Of a stretch of DNA of 64,000 nt, positions 33,533-42,632 are shown in pieces. Below the pieces are notes generated by a model. The model did not search any database. It saw only the letters and a list, made by a program, of their open reading frames with translations, and was not told the DNA's origin. Positions within the stretch are counted from its first letter, which is position 1, and each line of letters opens with the position of its first letter. The position numbers were made by a program, and so were the translations under genes. This DNA is from G958296245 sp963664035. Its GTDB lineage: Bacteria > Chloroflexota > Dehalococcoidia > Lucifugimonadales > G958296245. The stretch spans positions 1,736,001 through 1,800,000 of the forward strand of contig OY760867.2 in the NCBI GenBank assembly GCA_963664035.2. The letters are read 5' to 3'.

Positions 33533-33609
33533 CTGACGTATTCCTCCTTCAGGAAATGATTGTTCTTCAGCTATACACGTCTCGCACTAGAATGAAGATT
33601 GGAGGCCCT

Positions 33610-33634
33610 TGAGGACCCACTACGAGGAGCGGTA
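33610..33634 (+). repeat. Direct repeat at rpmB 3' end, right copy
   Basis: It matches 32683-32707 at 24 of 25 bases, with weaker similarity continuing about 15 bp. It has no start codon or full L28 sequence, so it is a tail fragment only. Confidence 0.8.
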
Positions 33635-33647
33635 TCGGGACGTGCCT

Positions 33648-34253
33648 CTAGCTTCGCCGGCGCCTGCGGAGGCCGACCCAGGCTACGCCGGCGATCAGTG
33701 TAAGGGCCCAGGCGTCCGTGGGCGCGTGGGCGGACTGGGACAGGGCGTTGCAGCCGCCTGTGGACGGCGGGGCAGGGTTTGCCGTTCCGTCGTGAGGACC
33801 CGGTGCGCCGGAGCCGGGTTCCGGCGCGCGGCCTTCTCCCAGCGCGGCGAAGTCTTCCTGGGCGTGGTCGGCGAGCCGGGTGCGGCTGCATAGGTTGACA
33901 TCCGGCGGGGAGGCGTCGCTCCGGGAGTAGACGACGTACTCCTGTCCCTCGGTGAAGTTGAAGCCGCAGGCCGCGCCGTCGCGCACCGTGGCGACGAACA
34001 TCGTCTCCGGTACGTCGCCCTTCCACACGGCGCTGACCTGGAACTCTATCGTGCCCACGTCGGCGCCCGAGACGACGCCGGACTCCGAGACGTCGAAGCC
34101 GCTTATGGCGACGACCTTGCCGGCGAAGACTACCGTCGATTCTGCGAGCTCCTCGGTGGGCGAGCCCGGCGCCACGCAGGAGCAGGCATAGCTCCGGGCC
34201 GCGTCCGCGAAGAGCCAGAGGCAGAAGAGCGAAGCGGCCAGCGCGAGCCGCAT
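33648..34253 (-). CDS. Secreted NTR (TIMP-like) domain protein with C-terminal anchor
   Basis: The 201-residue protein has a signal peptide (MRLALAASLFCLWLFADAA), then a netrin-like/TIMP-type domain opening with CSCVAPGSPTEEL and continuing with STVVFAGKVVAI, FQVSAVWKGDVPETM, GAACGFNFTEGQEYVVYS and LCSRTR. The cysteine spacing fits that family. After a Pro/Gly-rich linker, the C-terminus has GGCNALS, a hydrophobic helix and RRRRRS. This resembles a MYXO-CTERM-like sorting signal. The ATG at 34253 abuts repeat A6. Function unknown; surface location likely. Confidence 0.75.
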   Translation of the reverse strand: MRLALAASLFCLWLFADAARSYACSCVAPGSPTEELAESTVVFAGKVVAISGFDVSESGVVSGADVGTIEFQVSAVWKGDVPETMFVATVRDGAACGFNFTEGQEYVVYSRSDASPPDVNLCSRTRLADHAQEDFAALGEGRAPEPGSGAPGPHDGTANPAPPSTGGCNALSQSAHAPTDAWALTLIAGVAWVGLRRRRRS

Positions 34254-34258
34254 GGGAA

Positions 34259-34322
34259 GCCCCCATCCCTTCGACAAGCTCAGGGCAGGCTCTAACCTTC
34301 CCCCGCCATGTGGGGAAGGAAC
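34259..34322. repeat. Family A palindromic repeat, copy A6 (compound)
   Basis: CCCCCATCCCTTCGACAAGC, then CTAACCTTCCCC paired with GGGGAAGG. Like A3 it directly precedes a start codon (ATG at 34253, minus strand). Confidence 0.65.
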
Positions 34323-34348
34323 TTGCCTGCTGCCGGGGTTGTTTGCAC

Positions 34349-36019
34349 TCATGCTTCGAGTATCCGCCTGGCGACCTCTCTCGCCTCTTCCAGGGTGGCG
34401 GCGAAGTGGTCCTGGGGGACGCGCTGCAGGATGTCGAGCGCCTGCAGGGTGGCGGCGGGCATGCCCTTGAGGCCCATTACGATGCACTCGGTCTCTTCGG
34501 CTACGGCGCCGTCGATGAGCTGCTCTATGACGAGGGCGGCGCTGTCGTCCATGTATACGGTCTTGGAAAAATCGAGGATGACGACCTCATGGTCGCGTAT
34601 GTCGACGCTGATGGTGTTGATCAGCTTGTTGGAGGAGGCGACGGAGAAGCTGCCCCTGAGGGCGACGAGTCCGACGCGGGCGGAGAAGTCGTCTATCTCT
34701 TCCCGGCCTTCCCCTCCCTCGAAGAAGCTCCGGTCGAGCAGCGGCACGGAGACGACGCTGTCGAGTTCGAGGCGCTCGAACTGGCGGGCGCTGGCCATCC
34801 CGGCGGCGATCATGCCTATCGCCACGGCGGTAACGAGGTCGAGGAAGACCGTGAGGCCGAGGGTTATCAGCATTACGAGGAGGTGCTCTCGCTGGACGCG
34901 GTGGAGGTGGGTCACGAAGCGCCAATCTATGATGTCCCAGCCGACCTTCATCAGGATGCCGGCGAGGACGGCGTGTGGAATCGACTCGACGTACCTCCCA
35001 AGGCCCAGGACGAGGGCCAGCAGGATCGACGCCCGCAGCACCCCGGAGACGGGCGTCCGGCCGCCGGCGCGAATGTTCACCACGGTGCCGAGGGTTGCGC
35101 CAGCGCCGGGCAGCCCGCCTATGAGCCCGGCGGCCATGTTGCCGATGCCCTGGCCCACCAGCTCCCTGTTGGCGTTGTGGCGTGTGCGGGTCATGGAGTC
35201 GGCTATGAGGGAGGTGAGAAGGCTGTCTATGGAGCCGAGCAGGGCGATGATGACGGCCGGCTCGACGGACTGCACGAGCAGGTCTACGGAGATGACCGGG
35301 AGTCCCAGGTCCGGCAGGCCGGTGGGCACCTCTCCGATGACCGGGGTGTCCGTCAGCCAGAGGACGCCCAGGGCGGTCCCCGCGACGAGGGCGGCGAGGG
35401 TGGGCGGCAGGTACCTCCTGAGCCGGCCTGGCCAGGCGATGCCCACGACGAGGGTGACGGCGGCGATGGCGAGCGCGTTGAAGTTGACGTCTCCCAGCGC
35501 GTCCGGCCAGGCGCGCACGGCTCCCGCCGGTCCGCCGGTCGGCACGGGCGCGCCGAGGAACGGCAGGGTCTGGAGTAGGATGATGATTATGCCGATGCCG
35601 GACATGAAACCGGATATGACCGAGTAGGGGGTGAAGGCGACGAAGCGCCCGACCCTCATGACGCCGAGGAGCACCTGGATCAACCCCGCCATGACGACTA
35701 TGGTGAACGCGCCGGAGAGATCGTCGGCGTGCGCGGCGACGATGACCGCCATGGCGACGGCCATGGGTCCGGTGGGGCCGGATATCTGGGAGCGGGTCCC
35801 GCCGAACACGGCGGCGAAGAACCCCACCGCGACGGCCCCGTATATGCCGGCGAGCGCGCCCAGCCCGGAGGCGACGCCGAAGGCCAACGCCACGGGCAGC
35901 CCCACCACCGCCGCTGTGACGCCGCCGAAGAGGTCGCCCCGGAAGGTCCGGAGATCGTAGCGCGGGATGAGGCGCCTTCGCTCGCCCTCCGCGGCGCCCA
36001 CCCGTTCCTCGGTGCTCAC
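34349..36019 (-). CDS. SulP family anion transporter with STAS domain
   Basis: SulP proteins carry sulfate, bicarbonate or related anions. The 556-residue protein has an N-terminal cytoplasmic stretch, about 10-12 membrane helices with FGGTRSQISGPTGPMAV, GIGNMAAGLIGGLPGAGA and TPVSGV, and a C-terminal STAS domain (about 455-556) with LDFSKTVYMDDSAA. SGPTGPM is the usual substrate-region motif. GTG at 36019 overlaps the upstream PspC gene stop (GTGA). Sulfate versus bicarbonate cannot be decided. Confidence 0.9.
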   Translation of the reverse strand: MSTEERVGAAEGERRRLIPRYDLRTFRGDLFGGVTAAVVGLPVALAFGVASGLGALAGIYGAVAVGFFAAVFGGTRSQISGPTGPMAVAMAVIVAAHADDLSGAFTIVVMAGLIQVLLGVMRVGRFVAFTPYSVISGFMSGIGIIIILLQTLPFLGAPVPTGGPAGAVRAWPDALGDVNFNALAIAAVTLVVGIAWPGRLRRYLPPTLAALVAGTALGVLWLTDTPVIGEVPTGLPDLGLPVISVDLLVQSVEPAVIIALLGSIDSLLTSLIADSMTRTRHNANRELVGQGIGNMAAGLIGGLPGAGATLGTVVNIRAGGRTPVSGVLRASILLALVLGLGRYVESIPHAVLAGILMKVGWDIIDWRFVTHLHRVQREHLLVMLITLGLTVFLDLVTAVAIGMIAAGMASARQFERLELDSVVSVPLLDRSFFEGGEGREEIDDFSARVGLVALRGSFSVASSNKLINTISVDIRDHEVVILDFSKTVYMDDSAALVIEQLIDGAVAEETECIVMGLKGMPAATLQALDILQRVPQDHFAATLEEAREVARRILEA

Positions 36020-36510
36020 AACACCACCCCGGTCAGAAGATTGAGCGCTCCCGTGGCCGCCAGGCAGACCATGCCCAGCCCGAGGGCCGACGTGGCGCCC
36101 GTGAACAGGTCCATGCGGGACGCCAGGAACAGCACTCCGAGCACGAAGCCCAACAGGACCCACGCAAGGAGGCCCGCCACCCAGAGATAGTATAGGGAGA
36201 ATCCCGCGACTTCCACCACGGCGGCCAGGGTGCTCGCAAGCGTCAGGGCGGCGATGGGAGCCGACGCGGCGATGAACGCGGTCCTGGCCGAGCGCGGCGC
36301 CGGCGGAGGCCAGGGCATAGCGAAGGCCAGCGCCACGTATGCGATCAGCCCGGCCAGGAATAGGAAGGCCGCAAGGACGAACGCCAGCCTCACCAGGGTG
36401 GAGTTTATCCCGTAGTGCGCCGCCAAGCCGCCGGCCACTCCAAGGACGGGGCTGTCGTTGGCGCTCATCCTCGGGAGCCGCCCCGGCGTATCGTCTTCCA
36501 ACATGTACAC
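36016..36510 (-). CDS. PspC domain membrane protein
   Basis: The 164-residue protein has an N-terminal PspC-type segment (SPVLGVAGGLAAHYGINSTLVRLAFVL), then further hydrophobic helices. PspC domains sense or respond to membrane stress. It overlaps the SulP gene by 4 nt, so the two are co-expressed; the meaning of this pairing is not known. Confidence 0.8.
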   Translation of the reverse strand: MYMLEDDTPGRLPRMSANDSPVLGVAGGLAAHYGINSTLVRLAFVLAAFLFLAGLIAYVALAFAMPWPPPAPRSARTAFIAASAPIAALTLASTLAAVVEVAGFSLYYLWVAGLLAWVLLGFVLGVLFLASRMDLFTGATSALGLGMVCLAATGALNLLTGVVL

Positions 36511-36656
36511 GTCGGCCTCCGGCCAGCCGATAAGCTCGGGCAGCAGGATACACCACGCCGCGCCTGGGTGGGGGAAGCCGAGCGGGGCGATGGCTGCCGG
36601 CGGGATGGGCCGTAGGCTAGAATGGGATGGAGTAGCGCGCAGGGAGAGGCGCCGAC

Positions 36657-37014
36657 ATGGGAACGTTCAACTGGCCGCTGCGGATTTCCAGCATGGACGG
36701 CAAGCATGTCCGAGACGTAGAGGCGGCGGTGGATACCGGGGCCGCCTACACCACCGTGCCCGCCCGCCTGCTGCGCGAGCTTGGGGTCGAGCCCAGGGGC
36801 AAGCGCAGGATACTGGTGGCCTACGGGCGGCGTGTGTTTCATGGAGTACGGGCAGGCATGGGCAACCGTTGACGGCGAGAGCGTGACCACCATCGTGGTA
36901 TTTGGAGAAGACGATGCTCCCGCGCTGCTGGGGGCGTATACCCTGGAAGGGCTGGCCCTGGCGGTGGACCCGGTGGAGCAGCGGCTTGTCCCAACCCACC
37001 TCATCATGTATTAG
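36657..37014 (+). pseudogene. Retropepsin-like aspartic protease, frameshifted
   Basis: The first frame (36657-36872) has the single-domain retropepsin start VEAAVDTGAAYTTVPARLLRELGVEP and then drifts after ILVAYGRRVF. The second frame resumes the family sequence from MEYGQAWATVDGESV, ending DDAPALLGAYTLEGLALAVDPVEQRLVP. A one-base shift near 36838-36841 separates them. Removing one base restores a continuous protein of about 118 residues with the catalytic DTGA. A sequencing error or programmed frameshift is possible, but a disabled gene is simplest. Confidence 0.75.
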
Positions 37015-37149
37015 GCTAGAGCAACTGCCAGGCAAGCGAACAAATGGCCTGTTAATGCTTGACAAACTTCCCCCACAGTGATAGTGATGGGATAGGACTC
37101 GCCACGGCCAAGTGTCAACGGCCCGGTGTGGATTTGACGCGCGGGGGAG

Positions 37150-37593
37150 ATGGAACAAGACGAGCGGGTGTCGATTTGGACAGTCACGCGGCAAGACCAG
37201 CGCGTGTACTCTTGGCTGTTCCCCGTAACTTGGGGGAGCGGGCTGGCGGTCTACGTTTTAGCCGGCCCACCGCCCACGGTGGAAGGGTGGCTGTCCACGC
37301 TGGAGCGGACGATACTTGGCATTGGGACTGTCGGCATATCGGCGGCGGTCTTGTCCATGATTCTGCTGGCCGCATGGAGGTTCACATTGGCATTATTCGA
37401 CTGGCCCAAGAAGATAGACCGAGTACGGGAGCAGGCGTTAACGGAAGGAGACGCACGAGGATTCGCTCGAGCTTTGGATGTGTTGCGGACCGTGCAAAAG
37501 GAATATCCGGACAACTCTCTGGATGATGCGGTGCAGCGCTTAGAGGAATTAGAGGAAGACGCAAGTCAGCAGCAGACGCAACGGGGGGCATGA
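37150..37593 (+). CDS. Two-helix membrane protein with charged C-terminal helix
   Basis: This 147-residue hypothetical protein has two membrane segments (about residues 20-40 and 53-80). A long charged C-terminal region (KKIDRVREQALTEGDARGFARALDVLRTVQKEYPD) may form a coiled coil or a TPR-like helix pair. The stop overlaps the ATG of the VOC gene by 4 nt. Codon use is less GC-biased than that of the VOC gene. Function unknown. Confidence 0.6.
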   Translation: MEQDERVSIWTVTRQDQRVYSWLFPVTWGSGLAVYVLAGPPPTVEGWLSTLERTILGIGTVGISAAVLSMILLAAWRFTLALFDWPKKIDRVREQALTEGDARGFARALDVLRTVQKEYPDNSLDDAVQRLEELEEDASQQQTQRGA

Positions 37594-38018
37594 TGGCCAA
37601 GATCAAGCACATCGCTATCGCCACGCAGGATCCGGACAGGGTCGCCGACTTCTACAGGGACGTCTTCGACCTGGAGATGGTCGGCGAGGTGGACGGGGCG
37701 AACGCCGAGGGGTACTACCTCAGCGACGGCTCGGTGAACCTCGCCATACTGAAGTTCAAGAACGAGGTGGTCGCCGGGGAGCAGGGGCTGGAGTACAGCG
37801 GCATCCACCACATCGGGTTCGAGGTGGACGACGCCGCGAGCGCGGACGCCAGGGTCCTGGCCGCGGGCTACGGCCGGATGGACGCCGTGAACAAGGAGCT
37901 TCACGGCGGCATGGGGCAGGGCCACGGCGGCAAGAACGTCGAGAACAAGTACAGCGGCCCCGACGGGGTCATGGTGGACATATCGGCCGGGGGCTGGGTG
38001 GGGACAGGCGGCGATTAG
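37590..38018 (+). CDS. VOC family (glyoxalase-like) metalloprotein
   Basis: The 142-residue protein has IKHIAIATQDPDRVADFYRDVFDLEMV at the start of the first beta-alpha-beta-beta-beta unit. The second unit begins GIHHIGFEVDD and ends GPDGVMVDISA. His7 (KHIAI) and the later residues could bind a metal. VOC members include glyoxalase I, dioxygenases and epimerases; the reaction cannot be told. It is translationally coupled to the upstream membrane protein. Confidence 0.85.
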   Translation: MMAKIKHIAIATQDPDRVADFYRDVFDLEMVGEVDGANAEGYYLSDGSVNLAILKFKNEVVAGEQGLEYSGIHHIGFEVDDAASADARVLAAGYGRMDAVNKELHGGMGQGHGGKNVENKYSGPDGVMVDISAGGWVGTGGD

Positions 38019-38099
38019 CGGCTTCCCGGGGGCGCGCTCCGGCTATCCGGCGTAGACGCGCTCTACGCGGCTCGTCACGGGGGTCTGTGAGGCGACACG

Positions 38100-38855
38100 G
38101 TGCGGCTATTCGAGACCCAGTTGGCACGGAGCCTGTTCGCGCTTGCGGCCCTCGTGGCGCTGGGCATAGCGGGCTACGTGCTCATCGAGGGCTGGCCCCT
38201 CCTCGACGCCGCCTACATGGTGATCCTCACCTTCACGACCGTCGGCTACGAGGAGGTGCGCCCCCTCTCGGACAACGGACGCATCTTCACCATGTTCGTG
38301 ATGGTCGCCGGCGTCGGGGTGATGCTCTACATCCTGACGAGCGTGGTCCACCTCGTGGTGGCGCAGGAGGTGCTGCGAACCCTGGTGCGGAGGCACAGAA
38401 TGAGGACGCGGATGGCGAAGCTGAGCGGCCACTTCATCGTGTGCGGCTTTGGGCGCGTCGGCAGGGCCGTCGCCCTCACCCTGCGAGAGGAGTCGCAGCC
38501 GCTGATCGTGATAGACAAGGACGAGGAGGCCCTCGCCGAGGCCGAGGACGGCGGCCTGCTCTGCCTTCAGGGCGACCCTACCAGGGACGCCGACCTGCAA
38601 TCGGCCCACGTCGAGGATGCGCGTTGCCTCGTCGCCGCGACGGGTGACGACGCCGAGAACGTCTACATATCCCTGACCGCCCGCGGCCTGAACCCCAAGC
38701 TGCGCATAGTGGCGCGGGCTTCCCGCCCCGACGCCGAAGACAAGCTGCGCAGGGCGGGAGCGGACCAGGTCATCTCGCCGCACGCCATAGGAGGCAGGCA
38801 GATGGCGCTATCGGCGATTGGGGCCTTCGACAAGTCAGGGAAAGGCACGCTTTGA
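38100..38855 (+). CDS. Potassium channel protein with TrkA-N (RCK) domain
   Basis: The 251-residue protein has two membrane helices around the selectivity filter TVGYEE (Val48-Gly49-Tyr50), then a Rossmann RCK domain starting FIVCGFGRVGRAVA and using IDKDEEA. This is an MthK/Kch-like gated K+ channel. The usual C-terminal RCK_C lobe is absent; the protein ends near GAFDKSGKGTL. The start is GTG at 38100. The stop overlaps the start of the large sensor kinase-like gene by 4 nt, suggesting a joint function. Confidence 0.88.
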   Translation: MRLFETQLARSLFALAALVALGIAGYVLIEGWPLLDAAYMVILTFTTVGYEEVRPLSDNGRIFTMFVMVAGVGVMLYILTSVVHLVVAQEVLRTLVRRHRMRTRMAKLSGHFIVCGFGRVGRAVALTLREESQPLIVIDKDEEALAEAEDGGLLCLQGDPTRDADLQSAHVEDARCLVAATGDDAENVYISLTARGLNPKLRIVARASRPDAEDKLRRAGADQVISPHAIGGRQMALSAIGAFDKSGKGTL

Positions 38856-41800
38856 GCCTCTACAGAATCGCCAACAGGATCCAGGAGGCGCTCGCCGCGG
38901 CCGTCACGGGACAGCCCAGGACCGCCGGCCTGGCACAGCGCCTCGCGGCGGCAGCCGCCGCGCCGGACCCCGCGCACGGCGTCCTGGAAGCGGTCTTCGA
39001 CGAGATGCGGGCGCGAATGCCCGTCGACCGGCTATCCGTCGCCGCGGCGCACCCGGAAGAGGGGAGGTACACGGAGCTGGCCGCCGTGGGCGTCGGCCTG
39101 CCCGCCCGCGGGCCGGAGACTCGCCCGGCACTGGAAGGCTCGCTGGTCCAGGCGGCGTTGAGCGGAGACGCCGCCCTCCGGGTCGAAGGCGACTCCGCGG
39201 AGGCGTTGGAGGCCCGGTACCCGGCCCTGAAGCCCGAGTTCGACGTCGGCCTCAGGGCGTGGCTGTCCATGCCGTTGACGTACCGCGAACGCCCGGTCGG
39301 GGCGCTGACCGTCGCGTCCAAGACCCCCCGCGCCTTCACCGACGACCACGTCGCCTTCGGGGAGCTGGCCGCGGAGACGGTGTCCGGCGCGGCAGGCGCG
39401 TGGCTCTTGGAGATGACGCGGCCCGGGGCCAGGGAGAAGGACGTCCTGGCGGGCCTAGGCCATCTCCTCCTGTCCTCCGACCTGGACGACGCCTACGCGG
39501 CCCTGGCCGACCGGCTTCGAAAGGCGGCCCCCTTCGACCTGCTCGCCGTGGTGCTCGCCGCACCTGGACAGGGCTCCGCGAGGACGGCGTTCGCCGCCGG
39601 CGTCGGGGACGGGGCATGGGACGCCGGACGGACGTATCCCGTGGGACCCGGGGCATTGCGCGAGCTCGTGGGCGCCGAGGGCAGGCTCATTACGGACGAG
39701 GACCCTGGCCTGCTCGCCTCGGTCGCCGCGCAGTGGCCGCCCCTCGCGGTCGAGGGCCTCAGCGCCCTGGCGGCCGCGCCGCTGCCCACCCCCGGCGGCC
39801 ACGCCGGAGCGCTCGTGCTCGCCTCCACCACCCGCGGCTCGCTCTCCCGGCCGCACCTGGTATACGCCAGGCAGGCCGCCGCCATGCTGTCGGGGTGCGT
39901 AGAGAGGGACGCGCTGGCGCGCCGGGGGGCCGCCCGCGCCCGGGAGGAGGACGGCCTGGCGGCGATGGGACGGGCCCTATCGTCCGCCGCAAACCTGGAG
40001 GCCGCGCTGGCGGACGCCGCCGCCATCCTCAAGGGGGCCGTCCCGTCCGACCGGATCGAGGTCGCGTCCTCGGACGATGGAAGGCTCCTCTACGCCCGCG
40101 GCACGGGGCCTGACGGCGCGGCGCACTCCCTCGCCGCGCTGGCGTCCGTCGCGGACGCCCCCGTCGTGATCGAAGACGCCTCGGTGCACACCGTCCACCC
40201 CTCGCTGCGGCCATACGCGCGGGCGGGGCTGCGCTCCTTCATGGTCGTACCCCTCGAGTACGGCGGCAGCGGCGTCGGCTCGCTGGCGCTGGCCTCGAAT
40301 GCGCCGGACGCCTTCGGAGAGCGCAGGCGAGAGATCGTGCTACGCGCCGCCGCGCACGTGGCCGGGGCGATATCCGCCCGCACGAGCGCGGGCAGGCTGG
40401 AGGACGCGGAGAGGCGCGCTCGCGCGCTCACCGACCTCGGCAGGGCCGTCGAGCGCCCCGGCGGTCCTGCCTCCCTGGTGGAAGCCGCCGCCCCGCCGCT
40501 CCGCAGGCTCGTCCCATTCGATAGGCTGGACGCCTTCGCGATCGCGGGAGAGACCACAACCAGGGTCCTATACTCGACCGGCATCCCCCTGGACGTCGAC
40601 GCCGTCGCCGCCGGCGTAGCCGAGGCGCTCGCCGGGGCCGACTCCCCCGTGCTGATGGCCGACGGCCGTGCCGCGCCCTACGCGGACGCCGGCATCCGCT
40701 CCGTGATGGCCGTGCCCATAACCGCCGGCGGCGCTCTCATCGCCGCGGTCGTCCTCGGCTCCACCACGCCGGACGCCTACGGCGACGCCGACGTGGAGGC
40801 AGCCGCCCTGGCCGCGAACGTGCTCGCCGGGCCGCTCCACGCCATGGCCCAGCGCGCCGAGCACGACGCCGCCCGCAGGGAGATGGAGACCATCGCCGAG
40901 ATCGGCCGCGTCGCCTCGTCCACCCTGGACGTGCGGGAGGTCTACGGCAGGCTGGTCGAGCTCATCGGCACGCTGCTGCTGTACGACCGCCTGTCGGTCT
41001 GGACGGCGGACCTTCGCCGCGAGAGCCTGTCGCTGGCATTCACAGCGGGAATCGACGGCGCGGACGATGAGGGCGGCGTCCATCTCCCCGTGTCCAGCCG
41101 CGAGATGCTGGGCGCCCTCGCCTCCAGCGAGGCGGCCACCGGCGACCGCGCCGAGGAGCTGTCCCGGAAGATATTTGGCCCCCTCAGCCGCGCCGCGGCG
41201 AACATGCCCGCCGTGCTCCTGGCGCCCCTCGTCGCCGCCGAGGGCGCGGTGGGGCTGCTGAGCCTGCGCGCCTCCGCTCCCAACGCCTACACTCCCCACG
41301 ACGCCGCCGCCGCCCGGATGGTCGCCTCCCAGCTGGCTGGCCCCATGGCAAACTCCCAGGTGTACGCCGAGTACAAGCGGGTCGAGGAGTCCGTCAGGGA
41401 GGCCGTGCAGCGCCTCGAGCGCGCCCTCGCCGGCTCCGAAGAGGGCCTCTGGGACTGGAACATCTCGGAGGGCCAGGTCTGGTGGTCCCCACGCCTGAAG
41501 GAGATGATCGGGGTCGACGAGCCGGACCAGGCGGGCGTCCTCAGGGGCCTCGAAGCCAGGGTCCACCCGGGCGACAGGGACCGCGTGTTCCAATGCCTCA
41601 CCGACCACCTCGAGCGCCGCGCCCCGTTCGACGTCCAGTACCGCGTCGAGACGGCGTCGGGCGAGGTCCGCTGGCTGTGGGACAGGGGCGGCGCCGCCTG
41701 GAGCGAGACCGGCGCGCCGGTCAGGATGTCCGGCTCCGTAAGGGACGTGACCGAATCCAAGGACGGCGCCCCGCCCGGCTACCCAAGCTCCATCGACCTG

Positions 41801-42418
41801 CGTCTGCCACTGCGCGCCATAGAGAGCTTCAGGCAGACCATCCTCGAAGGCAGCCTGAGCGAGTCCGGGCAGGACGGCACGGCCATCGCCGCCAGGGCCG
41901 CCCCGTATGCGCGCAGGCTCGCCGTCCTGCTGGACGGCCTGCGTACGCTCTCCCAGGCCATGGACGCCCCCCTTCGGCGCTCGGAGGTAGATCTCGGCGC
42001 GCTGGCCGAGTCCATAGCGGCAAAGCTCCGACGCGGCGAGCCCGACCGTTCCGTCACGTTCTCCGTCGCCTCCGGCATGACGGCCAACGGCGACCCGGAC
42101 CTGCTCGAAGCGGCGCTGGGGGAGCTCGTCGAGAACGCCTGGAAGTTCACCTCCAACACCGAGGCCGCCCGCATCGAGGTCGGCTCCTCCGAGGAGTCCG
42201 GCGCCACGGTCTACTACGTCCGCGACAACGGCGCCGGCTTCGCCCCCGAAGGGGCCGGGGCCATCTTCGAGATCTTCCGGCGCCTCCATGCCGACGAGGA
42301 GTTCGAGGGCGCCGGAGTCGGCCTCGCCACCGTCAGGCACGTCGTGCGCCGACACGGCGGCAGCGTATGGGCCGAGGGCGCCGTGGGCAAGGGCGCCGCA
42401 ATCCACTTCGCGCTCTAG
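38852..42418 (+). CDS. Multi-GAF/PAS histidine-kinase-like protein lacking the acceptor histidine
   Basis: The 1188-residue protein has five GAF domains (about 8-185, 193-355, 364-515, 519-666 and 675-840), a PAS domain (about 853-965), a dimerisation region, and a HATPase domain (about 1075-1188). The ATPase part keeps its N-box (ENAWKF), G1 (DNGAGF) and G2 (GAGVGLATVRHVVRRHGG). At the H-box, where bacteriophytochrome-type kinases read SHDLRAPLRAI, this protein reads SIDLRLPLRAI. Ile981 replaces the phospho-acceptor His, and the codon ATC differs from a His codon by two bases. No transmembrane helices are seen. The TTG start is coupled to the K+ channel gene. Confidence 0.9.
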   Translation: MSLYRIANRIQEALAAAVTGQPRTAGLAQRLAAAAAAPDPAHGVLEAVFDEMRARMPVDRLSVAAAHPEEGRYTELAAVGVGLPARGPETRPALEGSLVQAALSGDAALRVEGDSAEALEARYPALKPEFDVGLRAWLSMPLTYRERPVGALTVASKTPRAFTDDHVAFGELAAETVSGAAGAWLLEMTRPGAREKDVLAGLGHLLLSSDLDDAYAALADRLRKAAPFDLLAVVLAAPGQGSARTAFAAGVGDGAWDAGRTYPVGPGALRELVGAEGRLITDEDPGLLASVAAQWPPLAVEGLSALAAAPLPTPGGHAGALVLASTTRGSLSRPHLVYARQAAAMLSGCVERDALARRGAARAREEDGLAAMGRALSSAANLEAALADAAAILKGAVPSDRIEVASSDDGRLLYARGTGPDGAAHSLAALASVADAPVVIEDASVHTVHPSLRPYARAGLRSFMVVPLEYGGSGVGSLALASNAPDAFGERRREIVLRAAAHVAGAISARTSAGRLEDAERRARALTDLGRAVERPGGPASLVEAAAPPLRRLVPFDRLDAFAIAGETTTRVLYSTGIPLDVDAVAAGVAEALAGADSPVLMADGRAAPYADAGIRSVMAVPITAGGALIAAVVLGSTTPDAYGDADVEAAALAANVLAGPLHAMAQRAEHDAARREMETIAEIGRVASSTLDVREVYGRLVELIGTLLLYDRLSVWTADLRRESLSLAFTAGIDGADDEGGVHLPVSSREMLGALASSEAATGDRAEELSRKIFGPLSRAAANMPAVLLAPLVAAEGAVGLLSLRASAPNAYTPHDAAAARMVASQLAGPMANSQVYAEYKRVEESVREAVQRLERALAGSEEGLWDWNISEGQVWWSPRLKEMIGVDEPDQAGVLRGLEARVHPGDRDRVFQCLTDHLERRAPFDVQYRVETASGEVRWLWDRGGAAWSETGAPVRMSGSVRDVTESKDGAPPGYPSSIDLRLPLRAIESFRQTILEGSLSESGQDGTAIAARAAPYARRLAVLLDGLRTLSQAMDAPLRRSEVDLGALAESIAAKLRRGEPDRSVTFSVASGMTANGDPDLLEAALGELVENAWKFTSNTEAARIEVGSSEESGATVYYVRDNGAGFAPEGAGAIFEIFRRLHADEEFEGAGVGLATVRHVVRRHGGSVWAEGAVGKGAAIHFAL

Positions 42419-42493
42419 CGCCGCCTACGCCGGCAGCAGCAAGTCGCTTCCCGTGCCGACAGGGTAGGCTTCACCCTCACCCCAGCCCTCTCC

Positions 42494-42596
42494 CTTCAGC
42501 GCCACTGTCCCTTCGGCAAGCGGATTATCTGACAAGGGACAGGGCTGAAGCTCGCGCTCGGGGAGAGTATAGCACAGAAGTTCTTGGATGTGTCAA
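42494..42596 (-). repeat. Element C4: promoter plus inverted-repeat hairpin
   Basis: On the minus strand TTGACA (42591-42596), a 19-nt spacer and TATACT (42566-42571) with TGC before it match the C-family promoter. Downstream is a strong hairpin: CTTCAGC (42494-42500) with GCTGAAG (42544-42550), and CTGTCCCTT (42505-42513) with AAGGGACAG (42534-42542). The stem sequence differs from C1-C3. It reads towards the convergent sensor gene end and lies just past the truncated NYN gene. Confidence 0.55.
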
Positions 42597-42632
42597 GGAG
42601 ATGGAATGGGAGGCGGACGGGCGGCGCCCAGT

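Noticed and set aside
33609..33893. Open frame beginning with an L28-like tail
   Set aside because: Only the duplicated last codons resemble L28; the rest is antisense to the NTR-domain gene.
34310..35627. Two long plus-strand open frames opposite the SulP gene
   Set aside because: Both are antisense shadows of a gene with clear SulP and STAS motifs.
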